Below, piece after piece: positions 22,675-31,413 of a stretch of DNA of 37,261 nt. Numbering within the stretch: the first letter of the stretch is position 1; every line of letters begins with the position of its first letter. Source of the stretch: Verrucomicrobiaceae bacterium (lineage in GTDB: Bacteria > Verrucomicrobiota > Verrucomicrobiia > Verrucomicrobiales > V1-33); contig JAIXVE010000141.1 of the NCBI GenBank assembly GCA_027483175.1, positions 1 to 37,261 of the forward strand, written 5' to 3'. The translations under genes and the position numbers were made by a program. The notes beneath the pieces were generated by a model that was given only the letters and a program-made list of their open reading frames with translations, had not been told where the DNA came from and made no database searches.

Positions 22675-25188
22675 TCAGCGGGAGCGAGGTTCTGTGCCCA
22701 TGAGGTGGCGGACGAGGAAGTCGGCGCGGCGGCGAGAGGAGTAGGGGGTTTCTGCGGCGCCGTGGTTGGTGCCTGGCATGACGAGGAGGTCGAAGTCTTT
22801 GTTGGCTTTGACGAGGGCGTCGACGACCTGCATGGTGGAGGCCGGGTCGACGTTCTGGTCGATTTCGCCGACGACGAGCATGAGTTTGCCTTCGAGGCGA
22901 TGGGCCTGGACGGAGTTAGAGGATTCGTCGTAGGAGGCGTCGATGGGCCAGCTCATCCATTGTTCGTTCCACCAGATTTTGTCCATGCGGTTGTCGTGGC
23001 AGCCGCAGTCGGCGACGGCGGCCTTGTAGAAATCGTGGTGGGCGATGAGGGCGCGCATGGCGTTTTGTCCGCCGGCGGAGCCGCCGAAGATGCCGACGTG
23101 GTCGAGGTCCATGAAAGGTCTGGAGGCGGCGGCGGCTTTGATCCATGCGATGCGGTCGAGGAAGCCGGCGTCGCCGAGGTTTTTGAAGCAGACATCGTGG
23201 AAGGCCTTGCTGCGGTTGGCGGTGCCCATGCCGTCGGCCTGGACGACGATGAAGCCGAGTTCGGCGATGCGGGTCATGTTGCCGAAGGAAGTGCGCCATT
23301 CGAGCGGGACGAAGTTATCCTGGGGGCCGGCGTAGACGTCTTCGACGATCGGGTAGCGTTTGGCGGGGTCGAATGTGGAGGGGCGGATGATGACGCCGTG
23401 GATGTCGGTTTTGCCGTCGCGGCCTTTGGCGGTGAAGCGTTCCGGGGCGGGCCAGCCTGCGGCGGTGAGGGCGGAGATGTCGGCTTTTTCGAGATCGGTG
23501 AGTTTGTTGCCGTCGGCGGCGCGGCGGAGCTCGTGGACCGGGGGGAGATCGACGCGGGAGTAGGAATCGATGAAGGACTTGCGGTCGGGGGCCCATGAGA
23601 GGGAATGGGTGCCGTCGCCTTCGGTGAGCATGGTGAAGCCGGAGCCGTCGAAGCGGACGCGGGCCCAGTGGATGTGATAGGGGTTCTGGTCCTTGTGGAA
23701 GCCGCAGAGACTGATGAGGAGCGAGCGGTTGGATTCGTCGATGTCGGCGATGCTGCGGAGGACCCAGTCGCCGGAGGTGACGGGGGACATGGTGCCGGTG
23801 ATGGAGTCGACGAGGTAGAGGTGGTGCCAGCCTGAGCGTTCGCTGCTCCAGAGGAATTCGCGGCCGCCGGAGAGGTAGCGGAGCCATGCGCGGGCGTTGT
23901 AGTCGATGAAGGTTTTGGATTCTTCGGAGACGATGGCGGAGACCTTGGCGGAGGCGGGTTCGACCTTGAGGACCCGGAGGATCTGGTGGCCGCGCTGATT
24001 GTAGCGGAAGAGGAAGGCCGAGCTGTCGGGGAGCCAGAGGAAGTCGGAGACCTCCCATGGGTTAGGGAAGAGAGATTCGTCGAGCGGGACCTCGCGGAGT
24101 TCCTTGAGGTCGAAGAGGTGAGGCCAGAGCTGGTCGATGGCATCGCCTGGTTTGTCGTAGGGGATCTGGATGAGCTTGGGTTGCTTCTGATCCTTGGGGG
24201 TGGATTCGACGATGGTGACGATGCGGTGCTGGCCCTCGCGTTTTTTGAGGGCGATGAGCCAGCGGCCGTCTGGGGAGACGAAGCGTGCGTCGGTGAAGTG
24301 GAAGTCCTTGGTGGCACCGGAGGAGAGGGCTTTTTCGGTGCCGTCGGGGGATTTGGCGAAGAGATCGCCGTCGCGGAGGAAGACTTCGGTTAGCGGTTTG
24401 CCTTCGGGTGGGCGCGGGGATTCCGGGCGGCGGCCCTGGAGCGGGCCGGGTTGGAGGTCATTGACGGCGAAGAGGACGGGTTGGGGTTCGGCGGCGGCGG
24501 CGGCGAAGAGGAGGCCATCGGGGCGGATGAAGCCCCAGACGTGGCCGGCGAACGTGTGTTGTTCGCGGGATTCGCCGGGTTTGAGTTCACCGTATTCGGT
24601 GCGGGTGCCGCGGCTGTCGATCCATGCGATTTTGAGGGTTTCGGTGGTATCGTTTTTGAGGATGATGGCGGATTCCGGGCCATTGGGGCCGGAGCGGAGA
24701 CGGCGGCCGAGGGGGAGACGACGGGCGGAGGTTTTGGTGTCGTCTTTGGCGAGGGCTTCGAGCGTGTTGTTGGCCGGGTTGAACTGCCAGCGGCGGCCGA
24801 AGGCGCTGGTGCGGATGATGCCGGAGCCGTCGCGTTCGATGGCGGCGAGCGGGAGCTGGTTAGGATTGGCGTCGGTGACACCGGCGGCGCGGAAGGCGGT
24901 GGCGAGGGCGGCGAGGTCGCAGAGCGGCTCGCGTTTTCCGGAGACGGCGTCGACCCAGAAGAACTCGTGCTGGCCTGGGGCGGAGTCGACGCGGTAGGAG
25001 AAGGCGGTGCCGTTGTTGACCCACTGGGGGTCGACCCTTTGGCGGAAGATCTTGCCGTTGAAGCGCTCGTCGAATTTGGCGGCGTTTTCGTATTCGGCCT
25101 TGGTGCCCTGGGCGAGAGCCGGGGAGGCGAGGATGGGGCCGAGGGCGAGGACGGCGAAGAGGGCGAGGCGGGGGAACATGGGTGACAT
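22675..25188 (-). CDS. Secreted prolyl-oligopeptidase-family (S9, DPP IV-like) serine peptidase
   Basis: The 837-aa protein starts with a signal peptide (MSPMFPRLALFAVLALGPIL, then ASPALA-QG). Residues ~30-560 form a DPP IV-type beta-propeller (DGRWLIALKKREGQ, FLWSSERSGWHHLYLVD). The C-terminal alpha/beta hydrolase has S704 (GIFGGSAGGQN), D777 (VGEIDQNVDP) and H809 (GTNHGAAE). These enzymes release dipeptides, often X-Pro, from peptides outside the cytoplasm. Position at the head of the hydroxyproline genes suggests it helps free proline/hydroxyproline from collagen-like peptides. DPP IV-like specificity residues were not verified. Confidence 0.9.
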   Translation of the reverse strand: MSPMFPRLALFAVLALGPILASPALAQGTKAEYENAAKFDERFNGKIFRQRVDPQWVNNGTAFSYRVDSAPGQHEFFWVDAVSGKREPLCDLAALATAFRAAGVTDANPNQLPLAAIERDGSGIIRTSAFGRRWQFNPANNTLEALAKDDTKTSARRLPLGRRLRSGPNGPESAIILKNDTTETLKIAWIDSRGTRTEYGELKPGESREQHTFAGHVWGFIRPDGLLFAAAAAEPQPVLFAVNDLQPGPLQGRRPESPRPPEGKPLTEVFLRDGDLFAKSPDGTEKALSSGATKDFHFTDARFVSPDGRWLIALKKREGQHRIVTIVESTPKDQKQPKLIQIPYDKPGDAIDQLWPHLFDLKELREVPLDESLFPNPWEVSDFLWLPDSSAFLFRYNQRGHQILRVLKVEPASAKVSAIVSEESKTFIDYNARAWLRYLSGGREFLWSSERSGWHHLYLVDSITGTMSPVTSGDWVLRSIADIDESNRSLLISLCGFHKDQNPYHIHWARVRFDGSGFTMLTEGDGTHSLSWAPDRKSFIDSYSRVDLPPVHELRRAADGNKLTDLEKADISALTAAGWPAPERFTAKGRDGKTDIHGVIIRPSTFDPAKRYPIVEDVYAGPQDNFVPLEWRTSFGNMTRIAELGFIVVQADGMGTANRSKAFHDVCFKNLGDAGFLDRIAWIKAAAASRPFMDLDHVGIFGGSAGGQNAMRALIAHHDFYKAAVADCGCHDNRMDKIWWNEQWMSWPIDASYDESSNSVQAHRLEGKLMLVVGEIDQNVDPASTMQVVDALVKANKDFDLLVMPGTNHGAAETPYSSRRRADFLVRHLMGTEPRSR

Positions 25189-25248
25189 GATGGAGGCGGA
25201 GGGGCTGGGGATCTTGTCTGAAAAGGGGCTGGGGAGCGGTGGGAATGG

Positions 25249-25845
25249 TCAATCGGTGCGCTGCCAGCGGGCGGCGTTGATGGCGCAGCCCTGGGCGAGC
25301 CATTGCTGTTCGAAGTCGGTGAGCGGGTAGAATTCCTCAGGTTTGAGCCATGGGAGCGGGGAGAAGAGCGGGGAGAGGGCGAGCGTGGCGACGGCCTCTT
25401 CGAAGTAGGGGGCGTGGTCGGTTTTGAAGAGGAAGAGACCGTTCGGGGCGAGGGCGTGGTGGATGGCGGCGAGGTTGTCGGGCTGGACGAAACGTTTACG
25501 GGCGTGGCGTTTTTTGGGCCATGGGTCTGGGAAGAGGAGGTGGATTCGTGAGGCGCAGCCGAGGGGGAGGAGCCATGCGAGGGCGTAGGAGCTTTCGAGG
25601 TTGAGGACGCGGACATTTGTCAGGCCCATGCGTTCGGCCTTGCGGGTGATTTTGGAGACCCTGCCGGCGAGCCGTTCGATGCCGAGGAAGTCGCGTTCCG
25701 GGAAATGGCGTGCCATTTCGAGGAGGAAAGTGCCGTCGCCGCAGCCGACGTCGAGTTCGAGCGGGCGCGAGGGATCGGGGAAGATATCCGAGCGGTCGAG
25801 GCGGCGGAAGTAGTCGTTGGGGAGGAGTTCGACGGGCGAAGCCAT
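25249..25845 (-). CDS. trmB: tRNA (guanine-N7-)-methyltransferase TrmB
   Basis: I take ATG 25845 (MASPVELLPN; 198 aa) because the longer start at 25881 would overlap the upstream gene by 29 nt. The SAM motif is LELDVGCGDGTF (29-40), then GIERLAGRVSKITRKA, the TrmB signature LLFPDPWPKKRHARKR, and the C-terminal KTDHAPYFEEA. TrmB methylates G46 in the variable loop of tRNA, acting in the cytoplasm. The gene follows the anchored coiled-coil gene by 7 bp. Confidence 0.93.
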   Translation of the reverse strand: MASPVELLPNDYFRRLDRSDIFPDPSRPLELDVGCGDGTFLLEMARHFPERDFLGIERLAGRVSKITRKAERMGLTNVRVLNLESSYALAWLLPLGCASRIHLLFPDPWPKKRHARKRFVQPDNLAAIHHALAPNGLFLFKTDHAPYFEEAVATLALSPLFSPLPWLKPEEFYPLTDFEQQWLAQGCAINAARWQRTD

Positions 25846-25852
25846 GGGGCGA

Positions 25853-26824
25853 TCAGTCACCCTTTTGCTGCTGTGCGCCACCGAACATGCCGCGGGACAT
25901 TTTGAGGCCGAGCTGCATCATTTCCTGCTGCTGTTTCTGAGCGGAACGGAAGGCGTCGAACTGTTCCGGGGAGAGGAATTCGCGGACCTTGGTTTCGACG
26001 GATTCCTGCATTTTGGCGTTTTCCTCGGCGTAGCGGTTGAGGGCTTCCTCGTTGAGGGAATCGGGGGAGAGATTGGCGGGGTTGGAGTAGTCGTGTTCGA
26101 ATTTCCAGTTCGAGCGGGTTTCGTAGAGACTGTCCATGAGCTTGGCCTCGGTGGCTTCGTCGAAGTCGAGCCCCTTGTCCTTGAAGGCGGATTTGACGAT
26201 TTTGAGCTGCTGGCGTTCGGGGGCGGACTTTTCGAATTTTTCGAGAGAGGCGTAGTTAGGGCCGAGCTTTTCCTTGAGGGCGGCTTCGGCTTTATCGGCT
26301 TCGGCTTTGATGGTGGCGGCGGCGGCGGCTTTGGCTTCTGGTGAGCCTGAGGACATGGCGAAGGCGGAGTCCATCTGAGAGATGGCGCGGTCGGCGATGA
26401 TTTTCATGACGGCGTCGGCGGTGGCTTCGTCGAGGCCGAGGGAGTCGAAGAGGTCGCGGTATTCGTTTTCGAGCTGGGCGCGGGTTTGGGCTTTGAGGGC
26501 GTCGCGAGCGGCGGGGTTTTTCATCATTTCGGCCATGACGCCGCCTGGGGAGGCGTCGGGGGCCTTGTCCTTGGATTTGTCAGGAGAGGCATCGGGGGAG
26601 GCGTCCGGGGGGACGAGATCGCCCAGACCGCGAGGGCCTTTGGGGTCGACTTCGGAGCCGGCGGCGAGGGAGACCTTGAGGCGGGCGGCTTTTTCGAGAG
26701 CGTCGACGGTATTGTTGAGCGATTCGATTTTGGTGTTCTGGCGGACGATGAGATCGTGCTGCCATGCGGCGAAGATGCCGAGGCCGGAGATGATGGCGAG
26801 GGAGAGGACGACGGTGGCTTTCAC
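25853..26824 (-). CDS. Membrane-anchored, helix-rich periplasmic protein of unknown function
   Basis: The 323-aa protein has an N-terminal membrane anchor (VVLSLAIISGLGIFAAW, ~5-21) and a short coiled-coil heptad stretch (NTKIESLNNTVDALEKAARL). A low-complexity Pro/Asp/Ser/Lys linker (DASPDASPDKSKDKAPDASP) is followed by a long helical, highly charged domain. The domain ends with LSPEQFDAFRSAQKQQQEMM, which resembles LTxxQ-like repeats of periplasmic Spy/CpxP-type proteins. It lies 57 bp after the sugar-permease gene and 7 bp before trmB. A role as an envelope chaperone or spacer is possible but unproven. Confidence 0.7.
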   Translation of the reverse strand: MKATVVLSLAIISGLGIFAAWQHDLIVRQNTKIESLNNTVDALEKAARLKVSLAAGSEVDPKGPRGLGDLVPPDASPDASPDKSKDKAPDASPGGVMAEMMKNPAARDALKAQTRAQLENEYRDLFDSLGLDEATADAVMKIIADRAISQMDSAFAMSSGSPEAKAAAAATIKAEADKAEAALKEKLGPNYASLEKFEKSAPERQQLKIVKSAFKDKGLDFDEATEAKLMDSLYETRSNWKFEHDYSNPANLSPDSLNEEALNRYAEENAKMQESVETKVREFLSPEQFDAFRSAQKQQQEMMQLGLKMSRGMFGGAQQQKGD

Positions 26825-26881
26825 GCTGGTGAAGGTGGGCGGGAAAGCGGTGGGGGAAAGCGGGAAGGCGGCGGGTGGTGG

Positions 26882-27853
26882 TCAGCGGGATCTGGAGAGG
26901 AAGCGGGAGAGGAGTTCGTCGGCGACGACCCCGATGAGGATGAACGAGCCGATGACGAATTCCTTGAATTCGTCGCGAACGATGAGGCCGACGGCCTGGC
27001 GGACTTCGGCGACCATGAGGATGCCGAGGAGGACCCCGGTGACTCCGGCTTGACCGCCGCGGAGCGAGCAGCCGCCGAGGACGGCTCCGGCGATGGCCCA
27101 GAGTTCGTAGAAGTTGCCGAAGCCTGAGCCTTGAGCGGAATTGACTTCGAGGAGGAAGAGGACGCCGGAGAGGCCGGCGAAGATGGAGCAGAGGATGTAG
27201 GCGGTGATGCGGACGGCGGAGGTATTGACCCCGCTGAAGCGAGCGGCTTGTTCGTTGCGGCCGGTGGCGATGAGGTGGCGGCCCCAGACGGTGTGGTTGA
27301 GGAAGACGGCAGAGAGGGCGGCGGCGACGAGGAGGAGGAGGAAGACGGAGGGGATGGGGAGATCGCCTAGCGGTTGGGCTTTGACGAAGGCGGAGCGCAT
27401 CCATTGCTGGGCTTGCGGGACCATTTGTTCGCGATTGCCGCCGATGATGCGGGCGAGGCCTCGGTAGATGAAGAGCCCGCAGAGCGTGACGAGGAATGGC
27501 TGGAGCCGGAGACGAGTGATGAGGAGCCCGTGGAGAGCGCCGGCGGCGGCGGAGAGGAGGATGATGACGGCTAGGGCGGAGGTGGTGGATAGCCCGTAGT
27601 CGCGGAGGAGGACGGGGAAGAGGACGGCGGAGAGGCCGATCCATGAGCCGATGGAGAGGTCGATGCCGCCGGTGATGATGACGAAGCTGACGCCGAGGGC
27701 GATGAGCCCGTAGAGCCCGGCGTATTTGAGGATGAGGCCGATGCCGTCGACGCTGATGAAGCGGGGTTCGAGCCATGCGCAGACGGCGGTGAGGACGGCG
27801 AGGAGCGCGGCGATGACGAGCGTTTTCTGGTGGGAGGCGAAGAGAGAGTTCAT
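26882..27853 (-). CDS. RbsC/FrcC-type sugar ABC transporter permease
   Basis: The 323-aa protein is hydrophobic, with about eight to ten transmembrane helices. It has BPD_transp_2 family sequence: GGIDLSIGSWIGLSAV near residue 65, LPVLL, GVSFVIITGG, and the later VAEVRQAVGLIVRDEFKEFVIG. It would form the membrane channel of a monosaccharide importer. ATGA overlap with the ATPase stop shows translational coupling. The ligand is unknown. Confidence 0.93.
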   Translation of the reverse strand: MNSLFASHQKTLVIAALLAVLTAVCAWLEPRFISVDGIGLILKYAGLYGLIALGVSFVIITGGIDLSIGSWIGLSAVLFPVLLRDYGLSTTSALAVIILLSAAAGALHGLLITRLRLQPFLVTLCGLFIYRGLARIIGGNREQMVPQAQQWMRSAFVKAQPLGDLPIPSVFLLLLVAAALSAVFLNHTVWGRHLIATGRNEQAARFSGVNTSAVRITAYILCSIFAGLSGVLFLLEVNSAQGSGFGNFYELWAIAGAVLGGCSLRGGQAGVTGVLLGILMVAEVRQAVGLIVRDEFKEFVIGSFILIGVVADELLSRFLSRSR

Positions 27854-29361
27854 GCGGCGGGGCGGCGTGGGGAGCTGCCGGTGGCGAGTTGCATCACGGA
27901 GGCTTCTGAGGCCTCCTGGCGTGTTAGGGTTCCGGCGAGATGGCCTTCGTGAAGGACGAGGATGCGGTCGGAGAGACGGAGGATTTCTTCGAGGTCGCTG
28001 GAGATGACGAGGACGGCGGTGCCGGAGGCGGCGAGGGATTCGATGAGGGAATAGATTTCGCGTTTTGCGCCGACGTCGACGCCGCGGGTGGGTTCGTCGA
28101 GGATGATGATGCCTGGGGAGAGGGCGAGCCAGCGGCCGAGGGCGACCTTCTGCTGATTGCCGCCGGAGAGTTCGCCGACGAGCTTGTGGATGCCGGTGGA
28201 GCGGATGGAGAGGGAGGCGGAGAGATCTTCGGCGGAGCGGTTGATGGCGGCGTCGCTGATGAAGCCTGAGGGTGCGAAGTGGCGGAGGCGGGGCAGGGAG
28301 AGATTGTCGCGGATGGCCATGTCGAGGATGAGGCCCTGTTCCTTGCGGTCTTCGGGGACGAGGGCGAGCCCGGCGCGGATGGCGAGGCGCGGGTTGCCGT
28401 GTGTTAGGGGGTTGCCGTCGATGGAGATGGTGCCAGCGATGGGGCGGTCGATGCCGAAGATGGCGCGGGCGGCTTCGGTGCGGCCTGCGCCGACGAGGCC
28501 GGCGGCACCGGTGATTTCGCCGGCGCGGAGAGAGAAGGAGAGCTGACGGGCGGGGAAGGCGGCGGTGCGGAGGTTAGAGACCTCGAGGCGGACGGGGCCG
28601 GGCTGGCGGAGCGGGCGGGGTTCTGGCGGGGGGAGATCGCGGCCGACCATGAGACTGACGATGCGGTCGGGGGCGAGTTCTGATTTGGTGAGGGTGCCGG
28701 TGAAGCGACCGTCTTTGAGGACGATGACGCGGTCGGCGATGGCGGTGATTTCGGGGATGCGGTGGGAGATGAAGACGACGCAGATGCCGGCGGTGCGGAG
28801 ATCGCGGACGACGGAGAAGAGCGTGGCGGTTTCGCCAGCGGTTAGGGAGCTGGTGGGTTCGTCCATGATGACCATGCGGGCATCGAGGGAGAGGGCGCGG
28901 GCGATTTCGACGAGCTGGCGCTGACCGATGGAGAGGGAGGAGACGGGCGTGTTCGTGGGGATGCGGAGCCCGATGCGTTCGAGGAGGGCGGCGGTGCGGG
29001 CGCGCATGGCGGCGGCGTCGAGGAAGCAGCCGGCTTTTTTGAGTTCGCGGCCGAGGAAGACGTTAGAGGCGACGTCGAGATTGTCGCAGAGGTTGAGTTC
29101 CTGGTGGATGAAGGCGATGCCGAGTTGTTCGGCGCGGCGTGTGGAGGTGATGCGGAGGTCTTTGCCTTGCCATGTGAGGGTGCCTGAATCCGGCTGATGG
29201 ACCCCGGCGAGGCATTTCATGAGCGTGCTTTTGCCTGCGCCGTTTTCGCCCATGACGGCGACGACCTCGCCTTGGAAGAAGTCGGCGCTGACATTGTCGA
29301 GGGCGCGGACCCCGGCGAAGCGTTTGGAGATGCCGCGGGCGCTGAGGAGGGGTGCGGACAT
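27850..29361 (-). CDS. RbsA/MglA-type sugar ABC transporter ATP-binding protein (two cassettes)
   Basis: The 503-aa protein contains two ABC domains. The first has Walker A GENGAGKST (38-46), signature LSIGQRQ (143-149) and Walker B MVIMDEPT (163-170). The second has a degenerate Walker A (GLVGAGRTEAA), signature LSGGNQQKVALGRWLA and Walker B IIILDEPTRGVD. This is the usual form of monosaccharide-transporter ATPases, where the second cassette retains one active site. Overlaps the permease gene by 4 nt and follows the binding-protein gene by 22 bp. Confidence 0.94.
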   Translation of the reverse strand: MSAPLLSARGISKRFAGVRALDNVSADFFQGEVVAVMGENGAGKSTLMKCLAGVHQPDSGTLTWQGKDLRITSTRRAEQLGIAFIHQELNLCDNLDVASNVFLGRELKKAGCFLDAAAMRARTAALLERIGLRIPTNTPVSSLSIGQRQLVEIARALSLDARMVIMDEPTSSLTAGETATLFSVVRDLRTAGICVVFISHRIPEITAIADRVIVLKDGRFTGTLTKSELAPDRIVSLMVGRDLPPPEPRPLRQPGPVRLEVSNLRTAAFPARQLSFSLRAGEITGAAGLVGAGRTEAARAIFGIDRPIAGTISIDGNPLTHGNPRLAIRAGLALVPEDRKEQGLILDMAIRDNLSLPRLRHFAPSGFISDAAINRSAEDLSASLSIRSTGIHKLVGELSGGNQQKVALGRWLALSPGIIILDEPTRGVDVGAKREIYSLIESLAASGTAVLVISSDLEEILRLSDRILVLHEGHLAGTLTRQEASEASVMQLATGSSPRRPAA

Positions 29362-29383
29362 GCCGTGGCGCGGGCGGGACTTG

Positions 29384-30406
29384 TCAGGGTTTGGCGGAGA
29401 GTTCGTCGATCATGCCCTGCTGACGTTCGCGGGCATTCTGGGCGTCCATGGAGCCGACAAAGACGGCGATTTTGCCACCGTCGGGGAGGGAGGAACGGAT
29501 GAGTTTGCCGAGTTCGCGGCCGGCGGAGTAGTTGTCCATGCCGTGGTAGAGCTTGCGGGGGCTGGAGGGAGCGTCGCTGTCGTGGGTGACGAGAGGGACC
29601 TTGGCGGCGATGGCGGCGAGGACATCGGCCTGAGCGTCGGCGGACATGACGGTGATGGCGACGCCTTTGGTGTCGGGTTTGTTGAGGACGTTCTCGATGA
29701 CGGCGTTCTGGGCGGAGACCTCCTGGCGGTCGGGCATCTGGAAGTCGACGGTGATGCCGAGTTCGGCCTGGGCTTTGAGGCAACCGGCGCGGGCTTCGTC
29801 CCAGAATGAAGAATTGTTATTAGTGATGAAGACGAAGCGTGGGGCACCGGCGGGTGGAGGGCTGGCGGCGGCGGCGGACTTCATGAGTTCGGCGAGAGCG
29901 GCCTCGTGCGGGGCGATGTTGTCTTTGGTTATGACCTTGACGGGGATGTCGATGGTGCCGTTTCTGGAGGTGACGGATTGGCCATCGGCGAGGGCTTTGA
30001 GGGATTTCATCGACTGGTAGCCGTATTCGAACGGTTGCTGGACGATGGTGCCGGTGATTTCGCCGGATTTGATGCCAGCGAGGGTGGGTTCGAGGCCATC
30101 GAAGCCGAAGATGCGAACGGAGGCGGGTTTGCCGGAGGCTTTGGCGGCGTCGCGGACGGCTTCGAGGCAGGCGGGAGGGTTGTAGCCGTAGAGGCCGGCC
30201 ATGGCGGCGAGGTCCGGGTGGAGGCGGAGGGCGTTTTCGGCGTTGGATTTGGCGGCGACGGTGTCCGCGCCGTCGGTCATGGTGGCGACGATGGTGAATT
30301 TGCCTGCGGTGATGGTGCCTGAGGCGGAGGTGCCGGCGGCGGGTTTGGAGCAGGCAGGGAGGAAGGCGACGGGGAGGGCGGCGAGGAGGGGGAGGAAGCG
30401 TTTCAT
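29384..30406 (-). CDS. Sugar-binding lipoprotein (RbsB-like), apparently circularly permuted
   Basis: The start is ATG 30406 (MKRFLPLLAALPVAFLPAC; lipobox LPAC, C19), giving 340 aa. The domain order is inverted compared with RbsB-type proteins. Residues ~36-165 match the usual C-terminal lobe (TDGADTVAAKSNAENALRLH, GYNPPACLEAVRDAAK, VRIFGFDGLEPTLAGIKSG, QQPFEYGYQSMKSLKALADG). Residues ~166-188 are an Ala/Pro-rich linker (KSAAAASPPPAGAP). Residues 189-340 match the usual N-terminal lobe (FVFITNNNSSFWDEARAGCL, VPLVTHDSDAP, FVGSMDAQNARERQQG), ending ELSAKP. Normally the protein would end with the first block and begin with the last. Ligand unknown; partner genes are RbsA/C-type. Confidence 0.85.
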   Translation of the reverse strand: MKRFLPLLAALPVAFLPACSKPAAGTSASGTITAGKFTIVATMTDGADTVAAKSNAENALRLHPDLAAMAGLYGYNPPACLEAVRDAAKASGKPASVRIFGFDGLEPTLAGIKSGEITGTIVQQPFEYGYQSMKSLKALADGQSVTSRNGTIDIPVKVITKDNIAPHEAALAELMKSAAAASPPPAGAPRFVFITNNNSSFWDEARAGCLKAQAELGITVDFQMPDRQEVSAQNAVIENVLNKPDTKGVAITVMSADAQADVLAAIAAKVPLVTHDSDAPSSPRKLYHGMDNYSAGRELGKLIRSSLPDGGKIAVFVGSMDAQNARERQQGMIDELSAKP

Positions 30407-30546
30407 GCGGGGATGTGGGGGGAGATTGGGAGGGATGGGTGCGGGCATACCTGAATCCCCGGGGCGCGTAAAGTGGCGCGTTGGCGGGGTTGGGAGCGGG
30501 TTGGGGGGCCGCGCGGTGGGAGGCGGGAGCGGGCGGGGTGGCCTGG

Positions 30547-31398
30547 TCAGACGAAGATGACCGTCTTGTTGTTGTAGGCGAGGACCTTGCGCTGGGCGTG
30601 CCAGCGGACGGCGCGGGAGAGGACGACTTTTTCGAGATCGCGGCCCTGGCGGACGAGGTCGGCGACGGTCTGGCGGTGGGTGACGCGGATGACGTCCTGT
30701 TCGATGATGGGGCCTTCGTCGAGATCGCCGGTGACGTAGTGGCTGGTGGCACCGATGATTTTGACGCCGCGGGCGTGGGCGGAGTGATAGGGTTTGGCTC
30801 CGGGGAAGGCGGGGAGGAAGCTGTGGTGGATGTTGATGATCCGGTTAGGGTAGGCCGAGGCGAAATCGTCCGAGAGGATCTGCATGTAGCGGGCGAGGAC
30901 GATGGTGTCGATGTTGTGATCGTCGATGAGGGCGCGCTGGCGGGCTTCGGCCTCGGCTTTGGTGGCGGAGGTGACGGGGATGACGTGGAAAGGGATGCCG
31001 AAGCGTTCGGCGGCTGGGCGGAGCGTTTCGTGATTGGAGACGATGAGAGGGATATCGGCTTCGAGTTCACCGGCCTCGTGGCGGCTGAGGAGGTCGTAGA
31101 GACAGTGGGCGTCCTTGCTAACGAAGAGGGCGAGACGGTGGCGCTGATCGCTGAAGTGGAGACTCCACGTCATGCGACGGGGTTCGGCGAGGGCGCGGAT
31201 GAAGACGGGGAGATCGGTGCGCGGGATGACGAAGTTTTCGAGGTCCCATTCGGCGCGCATGAAGAAGATGCCGGCCTGGGTATCGACGTGCTGGTCGAAC
31301 TGAATGATGTTGCCGCCGTTTTCTGCAATGAAGGAGGCGACGGCGCGGACGAGGCCGGGTTGGTCCGGGCAGTGGGTGAGGAGGATCGCGGAGGGCAT
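30547..31398 (-). CDS. purU: Formyltetrahydrofolate deformylase PurU
   Basis: The 283-aa protein combines an N-terminal ACT domain (LLTHCPDQPGLVRAVASFI) with a formyltransferase-like domain carrying N189 and H191 in RIINIHHSFLPAF and D227 in VTGDLDEGPIIEQD. PurU hydrolyses 10-formyl-THF to formate and THF, balancing one-carbon pools and supplying formate to PurT. Clear length and motif match. Follows the LolD-type gene by 15 bp in the carA-lolD-purU row. Confidence 0.94.
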   Translation of the reverse strand: MPSAILLTHCPDQPGLVRAVASFIAENGGNIIQFDQHVDTQAGIFFMRAEWDLENFVIPRTDLPVFIRALAEPRRMTWSLHFSDQRHRLALFVSKDAHCLYDLLSRHEAGELEADIPLIVSNHETLRPAAERFGIPFHVIPVTSATKAEAEARQRALIDDHNIDTIVLARYMQILSDDFASAYPNRIINIHHSFLPAFPGAKPYHSAHARGVKIIGATSHYVTGDLDEGPIIEQDVIRVTHRQTVADLVRQGRDLEKVVLSRAVRWHAQRKVLAYNNKTVIFV

Positions 31399-31413
31399 GG
31401 CGGCGGAGGGGGG

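Noticed and set aside
22642-23598. Several 200-320-aa plus-strand frames rich in Gly/Glu/Val/Asp opposite the hydroxyproline cluster
   Set aside because: They mirror minus-strand genes with complete catalytic motifs; composition explains their length.
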